Shown piece after piece: positions 10,675-19,344 of a stretch of DNA of 64,000 nucleotides (its first letter is position 1; the number at the start of each line of letters is the position of its first letter). Location: assembly GCF_001428045.1 (NCBI RefSeq), contig NZ_LMSD01000041.1:189847-253846 (forward strand). The letters are read 5' to 3'. Below the pieces are notes generated by a model, which saw only the letters and a list, made by a program, of their open reading frames with translations, made no database searches and was not told where the DNA came from. The stretch is from Paenibacillus sp. Soil750. GTDB lineage: Bacteria > Bacillota > Bacilli > Paenibacillales > NBRC-103111. The position numbers were made by a program, and so were the translations under genes.

Positions 10675-11931
10675 ATGCTTCTTTCAAAAGGACAAAAGGT
10701 AGATGTCACGAAAGGAAAAGCGCTATCCAACCTACGATTGCAATTCGGCTGGTCGGCAGACCCAAAATTGAGCATTGATTCTTCCTGTTTTATATTATCT
10801 GATAATAATCGGTGTGAAAAAGACGAAGACTTTATCTTTTACGGGAATCCAGCTGCGCTAAATGGCGGAGTGACGCATGGTCAAGCTAGTGGGCAAGATA
10901 AAGAAGCCATCTCCTTATCTCTTTTCAAGATTCCAGCAAGTACGGCTAGAATTGCATTCTCGTTAACAATTCATGAAGGCGAAAAGTACGGGTATGATAT
11001 GCAAGATGTTTCTAATATGTATGTAAGGCTCATCGATGTCGATCGTGGCGAAGAGCTTTTTCGTTTTGAATATGGATCAGACTTGTCGAAAGAAACAGCC
11101 ATAGTCGTTGGGGAATTATATAGGCACAATGGGGAATGGAAGTTTAATGCGATTGGCAGTGGTTTTTTTGGCGGATTAGAGGCGTTATGTACGAACTATG
11201 GTTTAGTGATCGAGCCGGAGGTAGAGCAAGAAACGGTTGAAATAGAAAAGATGCCTGTCCTCTCAACCATCGATCTACGTAAGAAGATTGTTCAAATCAC
11301 ATTAGAAAAGAAGAAAATGAACAATGTGGCTGCAAGAGTGGGTTTAGTGCTCGACATCTCAGGATCTATGCAACTTTTGTATAAGAACGGGACAGTTCAG
11401 GAGGTTGTTGAACGGATACTGGCGGTAGCATGTAAATTTGATGATAATGCGACTCTAGACATTTGGGTGTATGACAACGAATTTAGTCGATTGTCTGCTG
11501 CAACAGAGCGGGATTTTGATCAATATGTGTTGAAAAATATTTTGAATAACAGAGATATCCATAAGTTTGGTCGTAATAATGAACCTCCTGTTATGAATGA
11601 TGTTATTCGTAAATATACAGTTGAAGAGGATTCAACTCTTCCAGCGTTTGTTATCTTTATTAACGATGGCGGAGTTGTAAAATCAATTAAAAAAGTAATC
11701 GTGGAATCCTCACTCAAACCACTTTTTTGGCAATTCGTCGGAATAGGAGATTCCGATTTCGAAGTCTTGAAAAAGCTGGATACGATGGAGGGGCGAATCG
11801 TAGACAATGCCAATTTTATTCACATTAAGGATATTGCTAAAATATCCGATGAAGATTTATATAATCAGTTGCTGAACGAATTTCCATTATGGCTAAAAGA
11901 AGCGAGGGATAAAAGGGTTATTCGGAGTTAA
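10675..11931 (+). CDS. TerD domain - von Willebrand A domain protein
   Basis: Protein of 418 residues with an N-terminal TerD-like domain (about 1-175; blocks DFIFYGNP, ISLSLFKIP and a GYDMQDVSN stretch) and a C-terminal vWA domain with an intact MIDAS motif (D227, S229, S231 in LDISGSM). TerD modules bind calcium and belong to the Ter/tellurium-stress system; vWA modules mediate metal-dependent protein contacts. The fusion resembles TerF/TerY-type proteins. No other ter genes (terB, terC, other terD) flank it, and terminators on both sides make it a single-gene unit. AAGGAGA lies 9 bases before the ATG. There is no signal peptide, so it should be cytoplasmic. The exact role is unknown. Confidence 0.9.
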   Translation: MLLSKGQKVDVTKGKALSNLRLQFGWSADPKLSIDSSCFILSDNNRCEKDEDFIFYGNPAALNGGVTHGQASGQDKEAISLSLFKIPASTARIAFSLTIHEGEKYGYDMQDVSNMYVRLIDVDRGEELFRFEYGSDLSKETAIVVGELYRHNGEWKFNAIGSGFFGGLEALCTNYGLVIEPEVEQETVEIEKMPVLSTIDLRKKIVQITLEKKKMNNVAARVGLVLDISGSMQLLYKNGTVQEVVERILAVACKFDDNATLDIWVYDNEFSRLSAATERDFDQYVLKNILNNRDIHKFGRNNEPPVMNDVIRKYTVEEDSTLPAFVIFINDGGVVKSIKKVIVESSLKPLFWQFVGIGDSDFEVLKKLDTMEGRIVDNANFIHIKDIAKISDEDLYNQLLNEFPLWLKEARDKRVIRS

Positions 11932-11961
11932 CGAACGGGACCTTAACCATTCAATCTCAAG

Positions 11962-11987
11962 GGCTACCCCAACAAGGGTAGTCTTTT
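11962..11987 (+). terminator. Intrinsic terminator after the TerD-vWA gene
   Basis: GGCTACCC (11962-11969) pairs with GGGTAGTC (11976-11983), followed by TTTT. Confidence 0.8.
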
Positions 11988-12099
11988 CATCGTAATGCTA
12001 ATACATTATTAATGATTTTCTATATAGATATTAAACATTTATAGGTTATGATAGGTTTTAGTTCAGTAACCGTAGAGTAGACAGGAGTTGACCATCCTT

Positions 12100-14466
12100 T
12101 TGATACACCTATTATCCAGGCTCGCTAGGCAATGGCGGCATAATTTTAACCTGTTCCGCAAAGCCCCGGGCGTACAGTCGGTGGGTCTGAAGCTGTTGGT
12201 CTGGGCAGTTGGCGGCACAGCGATCCTCTTTGTTGGATTCAGTTTTTTTTCTTACTCACATTCGCAACAGATTGTCATAGACAAGGTGACTTCAGCTACC
12301 AAGCAAACGGTTGTGCAATCTAGAGACACGTTAAATATTGTTTTTCGAAATTACGAGGATTTAACCTTTAGTATTTTGACTGATGAGGAAATGTTGAATC
12401 AACTGGGCATTTATGGGAGTGCGGCAACAAGTCAGAATGAGAAATTCATGGCTAGGAATAAAATTGTTGAGAGCTTCGCTATTCGATTCTTTAGCAAAAG
12501 TGATATCACGAATATTCATGTGATCCCAGTAGATCCGAAGCTGAAAGAAATTACAACGGATACGCTCCATGCGGAATTAATCGAGTATAGTAAAGAAGAG
12601 TGGTTTCAGAGGGCGGTTATTGCCAATGGTGAAATCGGATGGCTCCCTACGAAGAGATATGGTTACTCGGATTTAGGACAACCCTCTTTTGCCATCAATC
12701 GGCTCATTAAATTGAGATCAGGTATGAAATATGTGCTTCTCATTGAGATCAGCTCTGAGGTATTAAAGCGTTCCATAGGTGATATATCAAGTGGAGAAAT
12801 GGTTGTTCTGAATCCGGCTAATCAATTGTTGACTAGGACGAATTCAGAAATCGAAGGAGACTTCTATCATATTCCTAACTTGTTCCGAGCAAATCCAATT
12901 CATGCTGGACATCCTTCCGAAAGTAAGACGGTCAAGGTGAATGGGGAGATGCAACTGGTTGTTGCGGAGAAGATAGCGGCCAGTGACTGGACTGTACAGG
13001 CTGTGATCCCAGGGGCGGAATTGTTTAAAGATGCGAACACGATTGGCAATAGTATGTTGATAAGTATGATCGGAATTGCAATCATTACCTACTTATTTAA
13101 CTACTACTTACAACGGCGACGGAATGCGAAGAAAATCCGATATATGGCTTACCACGATCACTTGACGGATTTAGCAAACCGGAAGATGTTTATGGAGGTT
13201 ATCGAAAAGGAAATTCAATCCGCGCGGCAATATAAGATGGGATTTACCGTTCTTTTTCTGGATCTGGACAGGTTCAAAATTATTAATGATACATTTGGCC
13301 ATGAAGCGGGCGATAAACTGCTCATTGAAACAGCGCGCCGACTAGAAGATATCCTGGATAAATCATGTACCATCGCTCGTTTTGGCGGGGACGAGTTTCT
13401 GGTGCTGATACCGAACTCAGGGGATCCAGATGCAATATTGACAATCATTCAAGAGATTACCTCTCAGATTCAGAAGCCGGTATATTATGAAGAGAAAGAG
13501 CTTCATGTCTCTGTTAGTATAGGTGTTAGTATGTATCCACAGGATGGAAATGATATCCAAATTCTAACTAAGCATGCGGATACTGCAATGTACAGTGCGA
13601 AGGAAAGCGGCAGAAATAATCATAAGTTTTATAACACCACGATGGAAAAAAATACATATGAAAAGCTGTCATTAGAAAGAGATTTGCGCCATGCGATAGA
13701 GCGGGATGAGTTGTTTCTCTATTATCAGCCTCAAATCGAACTAGATTCGGGGTGTATCATCGGGGTGGAAACGCTAGCCAGATGGAATCATCCGAAACAT
13801 GGTTTCATTCCACCCTCGGAGTTTATTCCAATTGCTGAGTACTCACGACTCATCGTGCCCATAGGCAAATGGATTCTATATACAGCGTGTAAGCAAAACA
13901 AAGCATGGCAGGACGCAGGGCTCCCTAAGGTGCATGTAGCTGTCAATTTATCGATTCACCAGTTCCAGAATTCAGAGATTATCCAAACCGTTGCACAGAT
14001 CCTGGAGGAAACAGGTTTGGAACCGCAATATTTGGAATTGGAAATTACGGAATCTATTGCGATGCAAGATGTGGAGCAGGTTATTTTAACTTTGCAAGGC
14101 TTGTATGCCTTAGGGGTGAAAATTTCCATTGATGATTTCGGCACAGGTTATTCTTCCTTAAATTATTTGAAAAATTTCCCGATTCAACGGTTAAAAATTG
14201 ATAAATCGTTTCTGGATGACATTGTACGCAATGAGAAAGAACGTGCTATCGTCGGAGCGATCATCATCATGGCACACAGTTTGAATTTACGAGTGACAGC
14301 CGAAGGCGTAGAGTCTATGGAACAAGTAGCTTTATTACAAGCCTGCAATTGCGATGAGATTCAGGGTTACATTTACAGTCGTCCCATTCCGACAAGCGAA
14401 TGTGCAGAATTGCTAGCAGAGAGAAGGGTGTTTGACACAACTGGGAAACAACTACAGAATGGCTAA
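12100..14466 (+). CDS. Membrane GGDEF-EAL cyclic-di-GMP enzyme
   Basis: Bifunctional cyclic-di-GMP turnover protein. A transmembrane helix (about 29-51) and a second (about 318-338) bracket an extracytoplasmic Cache-like sensor. A GGDEF domain follows with the intact signature GGDEF (429-433), then an EAL domain with ETL (557-559) in place of EAL and the metal/catalytic segment DDFGTGYSS (from 678) and EGVE preserved. Both activities look possible. No RxxD inhibitory site sits five residues before GGDEF. There is no ATG at the front: AGGAG at 12083-12087 directly touches a TTG at 12088, so the in-frame TTG at 12100 is the more plausible start. The 3' end is followed within 25 bases by a solute-binding lipoprotein gene, suggesting a shared unit. 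Confidence 0.92.
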   Translation: MIHLLSRLARQWRHNFNLFRKAPGVQSVGLKLLVWAVGGTAILFVGFSFFSYSHSQQIVIDKVTSATKQTVVQSRDTLNIVFRNYEDLTFSILTDEEMLNQLGIYGSAATSQNEKFMARNKIVESFAIRFFSKSDITNIHVIPVDPKLKEITTDTLHAELIEYSKEEWFQRAVIANGEIGWLPTKRYGYSDLGQPSFAINRLIKLRSGMKYVLLIEISSEVLKRSIGDISSGEMVVLNPANQLLTRTNSEIEGDFYHIPNLFRANPIHAGHPSESKTVKVNGEMQLVVAEKIAASDWTVQAVIPGAELFKDANTIGNSMLISMIGIAIITYLFNYYLQRRRNAKKIRYMAYHDHLTDLANRKMFMEVIEKEIQSARQYKMGFTVLFLDLDRFKIINDTFGHEAGDKLLIETARRLEDILDKSCTIARFGGDEFLVLIPNSGDPDAILTIIQEITSQIQKPVYYEEKELHVSVSIGVSMYPQDGNDIQILTKHADTAMYSAKESGRNNHKFYNTTMEKNTYEKLSLERDLRHAIERDELFLYYQPQIELDSGCIIGVETLARWNHPKHGFIPPSEFIPIAEYSRLIVPIGKWILYTACKQNKAWQDAGLPKVHVAVNLSIHQFQNSEIIQTVAQILEETGLEPQYLELEITESIAMQDVEQVILTLQGLYALGVKISIDDFGTGYSSLNYLKNFPIQRLKIDKSFLDDIVRNEKERAIVGAIIIMAHSLNLRVTAEGVESMEQVALLQACNCDEIQGYIYSRPIPTSECAELLAERRVFDTTGKQLQNG

Positions 14467-14491
14467 CCATTTGAGCGCGAGGGGGGAAACC

Positions 14492-15841
14492 ATGATGAGG
14501 ATTAAACAACGCGAAAGGAAGAATTGGTTATTCGTTATGAATTGGATTGTGCTTGTGACCTTTGTAATAGGGTGTTCCGGTCAGGAGCATCCCTTGCCAA
14601 CTTCATCGCCATCTAACGACACGAAAGTAACGCTTCGCATGATCGAGAGCTTGACGAATCAGAGTCGAACGGTCATTTTAAAAGGCTTACTTACCCAATT
14701 CGAAAGCCAAAACCCCAATATCCATGTGGAATTAATATCACCCCCGTTTACGCAGGCGGATATTACCATTAAGACGATGCTGAATGTGAAGCAGGAGCTC
14801 GACGTTATGGAAGTCAGAGATATTAATGTCGCTGATCTGGCGAGTCAAGGCTATATTGATCCATTAAACACCTACATGTCTTCTTGGGATGAACTAAATA
14901 CGCTGTCTAATGCAGCCAAATCGATCTCAGTTGTGGGACGTAAGAATTACTTTATCGCGAACGGCTTGTATCAACGTCAAATGTTTTACAGAAAGGATTG
15001 GCTGGAGGCTGCAGGCCTTCAACCACCTTCTTCGTGGGAAGAGATGTATGAAACGAGTAAAAAACTAACAGACGCTGCGAAGAATCAGTACGGCTTTTCC
15101 TTTCGTGGCGCTAAAGGTTCGATTTCTACCTCGGATACGTTGATCCGGGCCTATAATGGCGATCTCGTAAATCTGGATGATGGTCAATTCCTGAATGATG
15201 GGTCGACGATATACACCTCACCTGAAGCGATGAAAGCGATGGAATTATATATGAACCTGTATAAGGATGCTTCGCCACCCGATTCGATTTACTGGGGATT
15301 CCAAGAACAGGTGGAGGCGTTCACCTCAGGTGTGACAGGTATATTGCTGCAGGATCCAGATGTTATTCAAACGATACAGGATAAAATGCAGCCAGGAACG
15401 TGGGCAACAGCACCCCTGCCAACAGGCCCCAAAGGAAAAGCGCTTGTAAGTGTAGGCGGAGCCGGATGGGGGATTGCCTCGTATTCCAAACATAAAGCTG
15501 AAGCATGGAAGCTGATTGCTTTTCTTTCCGGAGCTAAGCAAAATACGGAATTATCCAAAAAATACGGCCTGATACCGATTCACACCTCCGCGGTTTCTGA
15601 TGCATTTTTCCAAACAGGACCCTATAGAACCTTGCTCGATATGACGCTCAAGCCAGATACTTTCCTTCTCTTCAAACCACCTTTCCAATATCCAGGCAAT
15701 AGCAGCTGGGACAAGGTAGCGATGGAATCGGGGCAGGCGATGCTATCAGGGAATGCCACAATTGCGGAAACGTTAAGTAAGTGGGATGCTTTCTGGAAGG
15801 AACAGAAACGAACAACGGGGATTGAATTGAACAAGAATTGA
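14492..15841 (+). CDS. Orphan family-1 extracellular solute-binding lipoprotein
   Basis: Predicted membrane-anchored sugar-binding protein of 449 residues. The ATG at 14492 follows a strong AGGGGGGAA site and gives a lipoprotein signal with lipobox VIGC (C28). The body has the family-1 (CUT1) binding-protein layout, including LLTQFESQNPNI near the N-terminus and WEEMYETSKKLTDAAKN. No permease genes are adjacent. It lies 25 bases after the stop of the GGDEF-EAL gene, so it may present a ligand to that protein's extracytoplasmic sensor or serve a transporter encoded elsewhere. The first option is inference from position. No clear terminator separates it from the downstream NTase-like gene. Confidence 0.9.
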   Translation: MMRIKQRERKNWLFVMNWIVLVTFVIGCSGQEHPLPTSSPSNDTKVTLRMIESLTNQSRTVILKGLLTQFESQNPNIHVELISPPFTQADITIKTMLNVKQELDVMEVRDINVADLASQGYIDPLNTYMSSWDELNTLSNAAKSISVVGRKNYFIANGLYQRQMFYRKDWLEAAGLQPPSSWEEMYETSKKLTDAAKNQYGFSFRGAKGSISTSDTLIRAYNGDLVNLDDGQFLNDGSTIYTSPEAMKAMELYMNLYKDASPPDSIYWGFQEQVEAFTSGVTGILLQDPDVIQTIQDKMQPGTWATAPLPTGPKGKALVSVGGAGWGIASYSKHKAEAWKLIAFLSGAKQNTELSKKYGLIPIHTSAVSDAFFQTGPYRTLLDMTLKPDTFLLFKPPFQYPGNSSWDKVAMESGQAMLSGNATIAETLSKWDAFWKEQKRTTGIELNKN

Positions 15842-15893
15842 AACGTGATAGAATAGAAGATAGTTGATTTGTTTTTGAAAAGGAGAGCCCCAA

Positions 15894-16421
15894 GTGATTC
15901 CAGATATAGGGAACCTAGTTACTATAACTCAATCCTTAGATCAAGCCGGCATTCGTTACTCGTTAGGTGGCAGCGGCTTAATGCTGAGCCTTGGTTTAAC
16001 GAACACGGTGGGTGACTGGGATGTTATGGTTGAAGCCCCAAAAGAGCAGGTCAAGAATGCGTTGCAGCACGAGCACATCGAAGAAATAACGAGTGGTGAC
16101 TACCCATTTGGCACGGACTATAAGCTAGTTGTACAGAGTGATGCACCTCAGGTAGAGATTATCGGAGGACTCTCGATTTATACGGATGAAGGTCTATGCA
16201 GACTGCCCTCCATCCCGAGTGCTACTTGGAATGGTATTCAAGTTGGCAGCCCTGAGGTCTGGTATGTGGCCTATGCCCTTATGAATAGGAGTGCGAAGGC
16301 GGCGATATTGCTGTCCTATTTGAAAGAAGTCGGTGCTAATAAAGACATTCTTATCAGACTGATGAATGAACCGCTTCCTAATGCGATTATGGGAGAAATC
16401 GGATTTCTGATTGAAACGTAA
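15894..16421 (+). CDS. Nucleotidyltransferase-fold-like protein
   Basis: Protein of 175 residues starting at GTG, with AAAAGGAGA 7 bases upstream. The segment YSLGGSGLMLSLG followed by GDWDVMVE resembles the GG[ST]-x(n)-DxD core of the nucleotidyltransferase fold (MNT/AbiEii-like), and a third acidic strand may be QVEIIGG. The family match is motif-level only, and a substrate cannot be named. It is closely followed by a DUF402 gene (12-base gap) and then a Nif3-like gene. A homologous nontransferase member of the fold is equally possible. Confidence 0.75.
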   Translation: MIPDIGNLVTITQSLDQAGIRYSLGGSGLMLSLGLTNTVGDWDVMVEAPKEQVKNALQHEHIEEITSGDYPFGTDYKLVVQSDAPQVEIIGGLSIYTDEGLCRLPSIPSATWNGIQVGSPEVWYVAYALMNRSAKAAILLSYLKEVGANKDILIRLMNEPLPNAIMGEIGFLIET

Positions 16422-16433
16422 AAGGATGGAACA

Positions 16434-16949
16434 ATGGCAAATCAAATCACAATTCAGGCGTTAAAATATGGTAATCGTCAACATTACGAATGGAACACAA
16501 CCTTATTAGAAAAGACGGATTCACATATTGTTGTTCTAGGTGAGTACGGAAGACAGCTGCATCATTACACGAAGCAAAGTATATTTACGATTGATAATTG
16601 GTCTATTGAATTTTTCTCATTTGATTCTTGGTTTACAGTTAGCGTTGAAGTTGTTGACGGCAGGTTAGAACAGTTCTATTGTAATATCAATCAGCCGGCA
16701 GTGATGAAGGGGAACTCCGTTTCTTTTGTTGATTTGGATTTAGATTATGTGAGAAGAAATGGTGTCTGGCAGGTTGTTGATGAAGATGAATTTGCAGCCC
16801 ATGCAATTCAATTCGGTTATCCCGTTGATCTGATTCAGCAAGCCGAGCAAGAGTTAGTGACTTTAAAGGAAAAGGTTGCAAAAAAGGAATTTCCGTTTGA
16901 TGGTTATCTCGAAAAGTTCATGAATTGTATTCCTAGGTCATGCAGGTAA
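16434..16949 (+). CDS. DUF402-family protein
   Basis: Protein of 171 residues with the features of DUF402: an aromatic N-terminal beta region, EQFYCNINQPAV, and the acidic block VSFVDLDLDYV followed by VDEDEF. Characterised members are metal-dependent nucleoside di-/triphosphatases or fluorophosphonate hydrolases, and the conserved Asp/Glu cluster is present here. The start has AAAAGGATGG just ahead. It sits 12 bases after the NTase-like gene and 33 bases before the Nif3-like gene, so the three may be co-transcribed. Confidence 0.85.
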   Translation: MANQITIQALKYGNRQHYEWNTTLLEKTDSHIVVLGEYGRQLHHYTKQSIFTIDNWSIEFFSFDSWFTVSVEVVDGRLEQFYCNINQPAVMKGNSVSFVDLDLDYVRRNGVWQVVDEDEFAAHAIQFGYPVDLIQQAEQELVTLKEKVAKKEFPFDGYLEKFMNCIPRSCR

Positions 16950-16982
16950 TGAATACGAAACTATGGGGAGGTTTCATTTATC

Positions 16983-17774
16983 ATGATTACGGTACAAATG
17001 ATACTAGATCGCCTTATTGAACCCGTTGGACAACTAGAGAAGACAGTAGATACGCTGAAAAGTGGACGGTTGGATGCGGAAGTTCGAAAAGTGGCTGTTG
17101 TATTTATGACGACGTATGCGGCAATTAAGCAAGCTGTCGAAGCAGGTGTCGATCTCATCATCACGCACGAACCGACGTATTACAACCATATGGATGAAGG
17201 CGAGTGGCTTAGCGGGAATCCAGTGTATGAAAAGAAGCGTGCGCTGATCGAGGAATCGGGTATTGCGATTTTTCGTTTGCACGATTACGTACATAGCTAT
17301 AAACCAGACGGCATTCTGGTAGGCATGTTGAAGCAGCTAGAATGGGAATCTTATGCAAGTCCTGAGAATATGAGGCTGCTTACGTTGCCTCTTGATGAAG
17401 TGCATACCGTACGCACTCTTGTTGCTCATCTGAAAAGTAAACTGGGCATAGAAAATATGCTTGTAGCCGGGAATCCGGATCTGCCCGTGAAGCGAATGGG
17501 CCTAATGCCAGGAGCTTCCGGTGGCCGTTCTCATATCAAATTCCTCGGAAGTCAGGATATCGATTTACTGATTGTTGGCGAGACGAGTGAATGGGAAACA
17601 AACGAATATGTGAGGGATGCCGCGGATATGGGACTGGCGAAGGCGCTGATCGTAACGGGACACCAGAAGAGTGAAGAAGCGGGCATGCAGACAGTTGTGG
17701 AGATGTTACGCGAGGCGTTTCCTGAGGTGCAGGTGGCATTCATGGAGTGCCCGCTTGCGGTACAGCGGATTTGA
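16983..17774 (+). CDS. Nif3-like dinuclear metal center protein
   Basis: Protein of 263 residues of the Nif3/YqfO family, which form hexamers with a dinuclear metal site. Visible metal-ligand motifs are ITHEPTYYNH near the N-terminus, RLHDYVHSY in the middle, and late residues GETSEWE and TGHQKSEEAG. The length fits the short form without the PII-like insert. The ATG follows GGGGAGG. The molecular role of the family remains uncertain (GTP cyclohydrolase-like or hydrolase activity has been proposed). It ends the DUF402 unit and is followed by a terminator. Confidence 0.9.
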   Translation: MITVQMILDRLIEPVGQLEKTVDTLKSGRLDAEVRKVAVVFMTTYAAIKQAVEAGVDLIITHEPTYYNHMDEGEWLSGNPVYEKKRALIEESGIAIFRLHDYVHSYKPDGILVGMLKQLEWESYASPENMRLLTLPLDEVHTVRTLVAHLKSKLGIENMLVAGNPDLPVKRMGLMPGASGGRSHIKFLGSQDIDLLIVGETSEWETNEYVRDAADMGLAKALIVTGHQKSEEAGMQTVVEMLREAFPEVQVAFMECPLAVQRI

Positions 17775-17783
17775 GAATGATGA

Positions 17784-17820
17784 AAAAGAAGCCTGTCGCT
17801 TTGCGCGGCGGCTTCTTTTT
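17784..17820 (+). terminator. Intrinsic terminator after the Nif3-like gene
   Basis: AAGAAGCC pairs with GGCTTCTT across a GC-rich loop, followed by a T-run ending at 17820. Confidence 0.85.
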
Positions 17821-17825
17821 GCTTT

Positions 17826-18125
17826 GTGAGGCCCGCTCGCCATCCACCACCTCTCCCTCGAGCCCGCCATCGACCACACATCCACCCCACCACGAGCCCT
17901 CCTCGAAGCCCTCCATTTTGCGCAGGTTTAGTATATAAATGGAAAAAATACAGTTAATTTTGCCGATTTTCCTGAGATTGAGTGAATAGATGGAAAATGT
18001 ACAGTTAATATAAGCACAATTAGCGGAATATGAGCTTTTGGCTAAAATTAACTGTATGAAATCCATCTATTGCTTGTAAATGAGTAGAATCAGCAAAATT
18101 AGCTACATAATATCCAGTTAATTTA
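17826..18125 (+). repeat. Four-unit intergenic element, copy A
   Basis: This fills the long gap after the Nif3-like gene. A C-rich, G-poor tract (17826-17925) is followed by four related AT-rich units at about 17935-17962, 17987-18012, 18044-18072 and 18095-18124 (start spacing 52, 57 and 51). Units 1-2 read TAAATGGA...TACAGTTAAT; units 3-4 are in the opposite sense (AATTAACTGTAT...TCCATCTA). Each unit is nearly palindromic (TTAACTG...CAGTTAA). The same layout occurs, inverted, at 50.3 and 58.1 kb. I see no gene in it; the function is unknown. Confidence 0.75.
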
Positions 18126-18307
18126 ATTTGGTCGACGTAGCGTGGGGCGAGGCAGACTATGATAGAAGTAGAAGTAGAGTAGAAGTAGGAGAGGCGTTTC
18201 AAGCAGCAGTAACGGTAATTATAGATTCATGCTTGAATTAATGGCATAATTAGGAAAGATAGTATTCCTAGCAAGGATGAATGCATTTGAGGAAGGAGAT
18301 CGGGATT

Positions 18308-18565
18308 ATGCAGCGCTTTAAGTATTTCTACAAGCAATTTCTGAAAGAGCCATTATGGTTTAAATTACTTGTCCTAACTGCACTGGTTATTGCAGTTGTG
18401 TTTAGTAGTTCTGGGTTTTCGACGAATGTCCAAAGTGTAGCCAAACTCGCTGCGGCGATCTTTTTTTGCACGTATGCGATAAAATTCCGAAGGCAAATTA
18501 AGATCTCTGGTGCATTTTATGTGCTAGCTGGGTTATGTTTGTATGTGGCGTGGGATCGGTTATAA
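18308..18565 (+). CDS. Small membrane protein of unknown function
   Basis: Protein of 85 residues. The ATG at 18308 follows GAGGAAGGAG. A basic N-terminus (MQRFKYFYKQFLKEPLWFK) is followed by a hydrophobic segment of about 20 residues (LLVLTALVIAVVFSSSGF) and one or two further hydrophobic stretches (SVAKLAAAIFFCTYAI and FYVLAGLCLYVAW) separated by a basic FRRQIK turn. It probably has two or three membrane helices. I do not recognise a family. It stands alone downstream of the repeat element. Confidence 0.65.
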   Translation: MQRFKYFYKQFLKEPLWFKLLVLTALVIAVVFSSSGFSTNVQSVAKLAAAIFFCTYAIKFRRQIKISGAFYVLAGLCLYVAWDRL

Positions 18566-18653
18566 GCGTTGTCTTACTAATCCAAGGTGCATACTAAGCA
18601 TAGCACGGTCCCTTGGAGGTTAATTGAGGTGCCCACTCTCGCTTGCACAAAGC

Positions 18654-18689
18654 AAAGAAGCTAAGCGCAGTAAGCCGCTTAGCTTCTTT
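18654..18689 (-). terminator. Bidirectional terminator between convergent genes
   Basis: AAAGAAGCTAAGC (18654-18666) pairs perfectly with GCTTAGCTTCTTT (18677-18689). It lies between the plus-strand small membrane gene and the minus-strand low-complexity gene and can serve both. Confidence 0.85.
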
Positions 18690-18702
18690 GTATGCCAGCA
18701 CG

Positions 18703-19236
18703 TTACTTCTTCTTCCTACGCTTGCTAGCCAAGGTGTTAGAAGCCTTCCCATTCCCGCCGACGGCATCCTGCTGCTTCGTACCCGGACTTTCGATGGCGG
18801 AGTTGGTCCCACTCGTGCTGTACTTGCCAGCGCCGCTTGCCACTTGGGTAGCCGAAGCATTCGCTGCATGTTTGGGGAGCTTCACGATTTGATCGTTAAT
18901 GACGACGATGATTTCTTTACCTTTATGACGGATCTTGGCTAATTGTTTACTGCCAACACCAGATAACCTGCCTTTAGCGCCTTTGGCTATTCTGTTCTTC
19001 GCTTTGCCGCCTGCTCCAACACTTTGTTGTTGCTGACTGTGCGGTGATTTAATAGCGGCGTTACTGCCAGCAGCACTGCTGCGGCCAGCACCACTTGCGA
19101 GTTGCGTCGTGTTCGGGGCATTCGTAAATTGATGGTTAATAACGAATACCAGTCTATCGATACCATGAATTGGCGATTGCGTAATGATACGTTTTTTCCC
19201 TTTTTCAATAATGATCGTGAGACGGTCTGATTTCAT
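18703..19236 (-). CDS. Basic low-complexity protein with internal duplication
   Basis: Protein of 177 residues. The ATG at 19236 is chosen because GGGGAGG lies 11 bases upstream. It is rich in Ala, Gly, Ser, Gln and Lys and ends in a basic tail (SKRRKKK). Two halves repeat one pattern: a short beta-like stretch (VFVINHQ and IVVINDQ), then TQLASGAG or TQVASGAG, a Ser/Ala-rich part with SNAAIKSP or TNSAIESP, a Gln-rich spot and a basic GGKAKN/GNGKASN end. There is no signal peptide or membrane helix. The look is that of a spore-coat, nucleic-acid-binding or matrix protein, but I do not recognise a family and assign no function. Confidence 0.75.
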   Translation of the reverse strand: MKSDRLTIIIEKGKKRIITQSPIHGIDRLVFVINHQFTNAPNTTQLASGAGRSSAAGSNAAIKSPHSQQQQSVGAGGKAKNRIAKGAKGRLSGVGSKQLAKIRHKGKEIIVVINDQIVKLPKHAANASATQVASGAGKYSTSGTNSAIESPGTKQQDAVGGNGKASNTLASKRRKKK

Positions 19237-19344
19237 AGTCACACAGAACCTCCCCATAGGTCTTTTCTCTTATGTATATGTCTGTAGGACAAATTGGTAA
19301 GGGATAGTTGCTGAGTGGGTGAAAAAGAGGTGCGAGCTACACGT

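Noticed and set aside
12088-12090. TTG as start of the GGDEF-EAL gene
   Set aside because: It touches the AGGAG site with no spacer; the in-frame TTG at 12100 is better placed.
17740-18066. Minus-strand frame of 108 codons across terminator and repeat element
   Set aside because: Its apparent repeated peptide (NCTFSIYSLNLRK) is just translation of the repeat units; no ribosome site.
17826-18125. Regularly spaced repeats resembling a short CRISPR array
   Set aside because: Only four degenerate units, some inverted, AT-rich near-palindromes; the spacers are partly alike among copies, and no cas genes are present.
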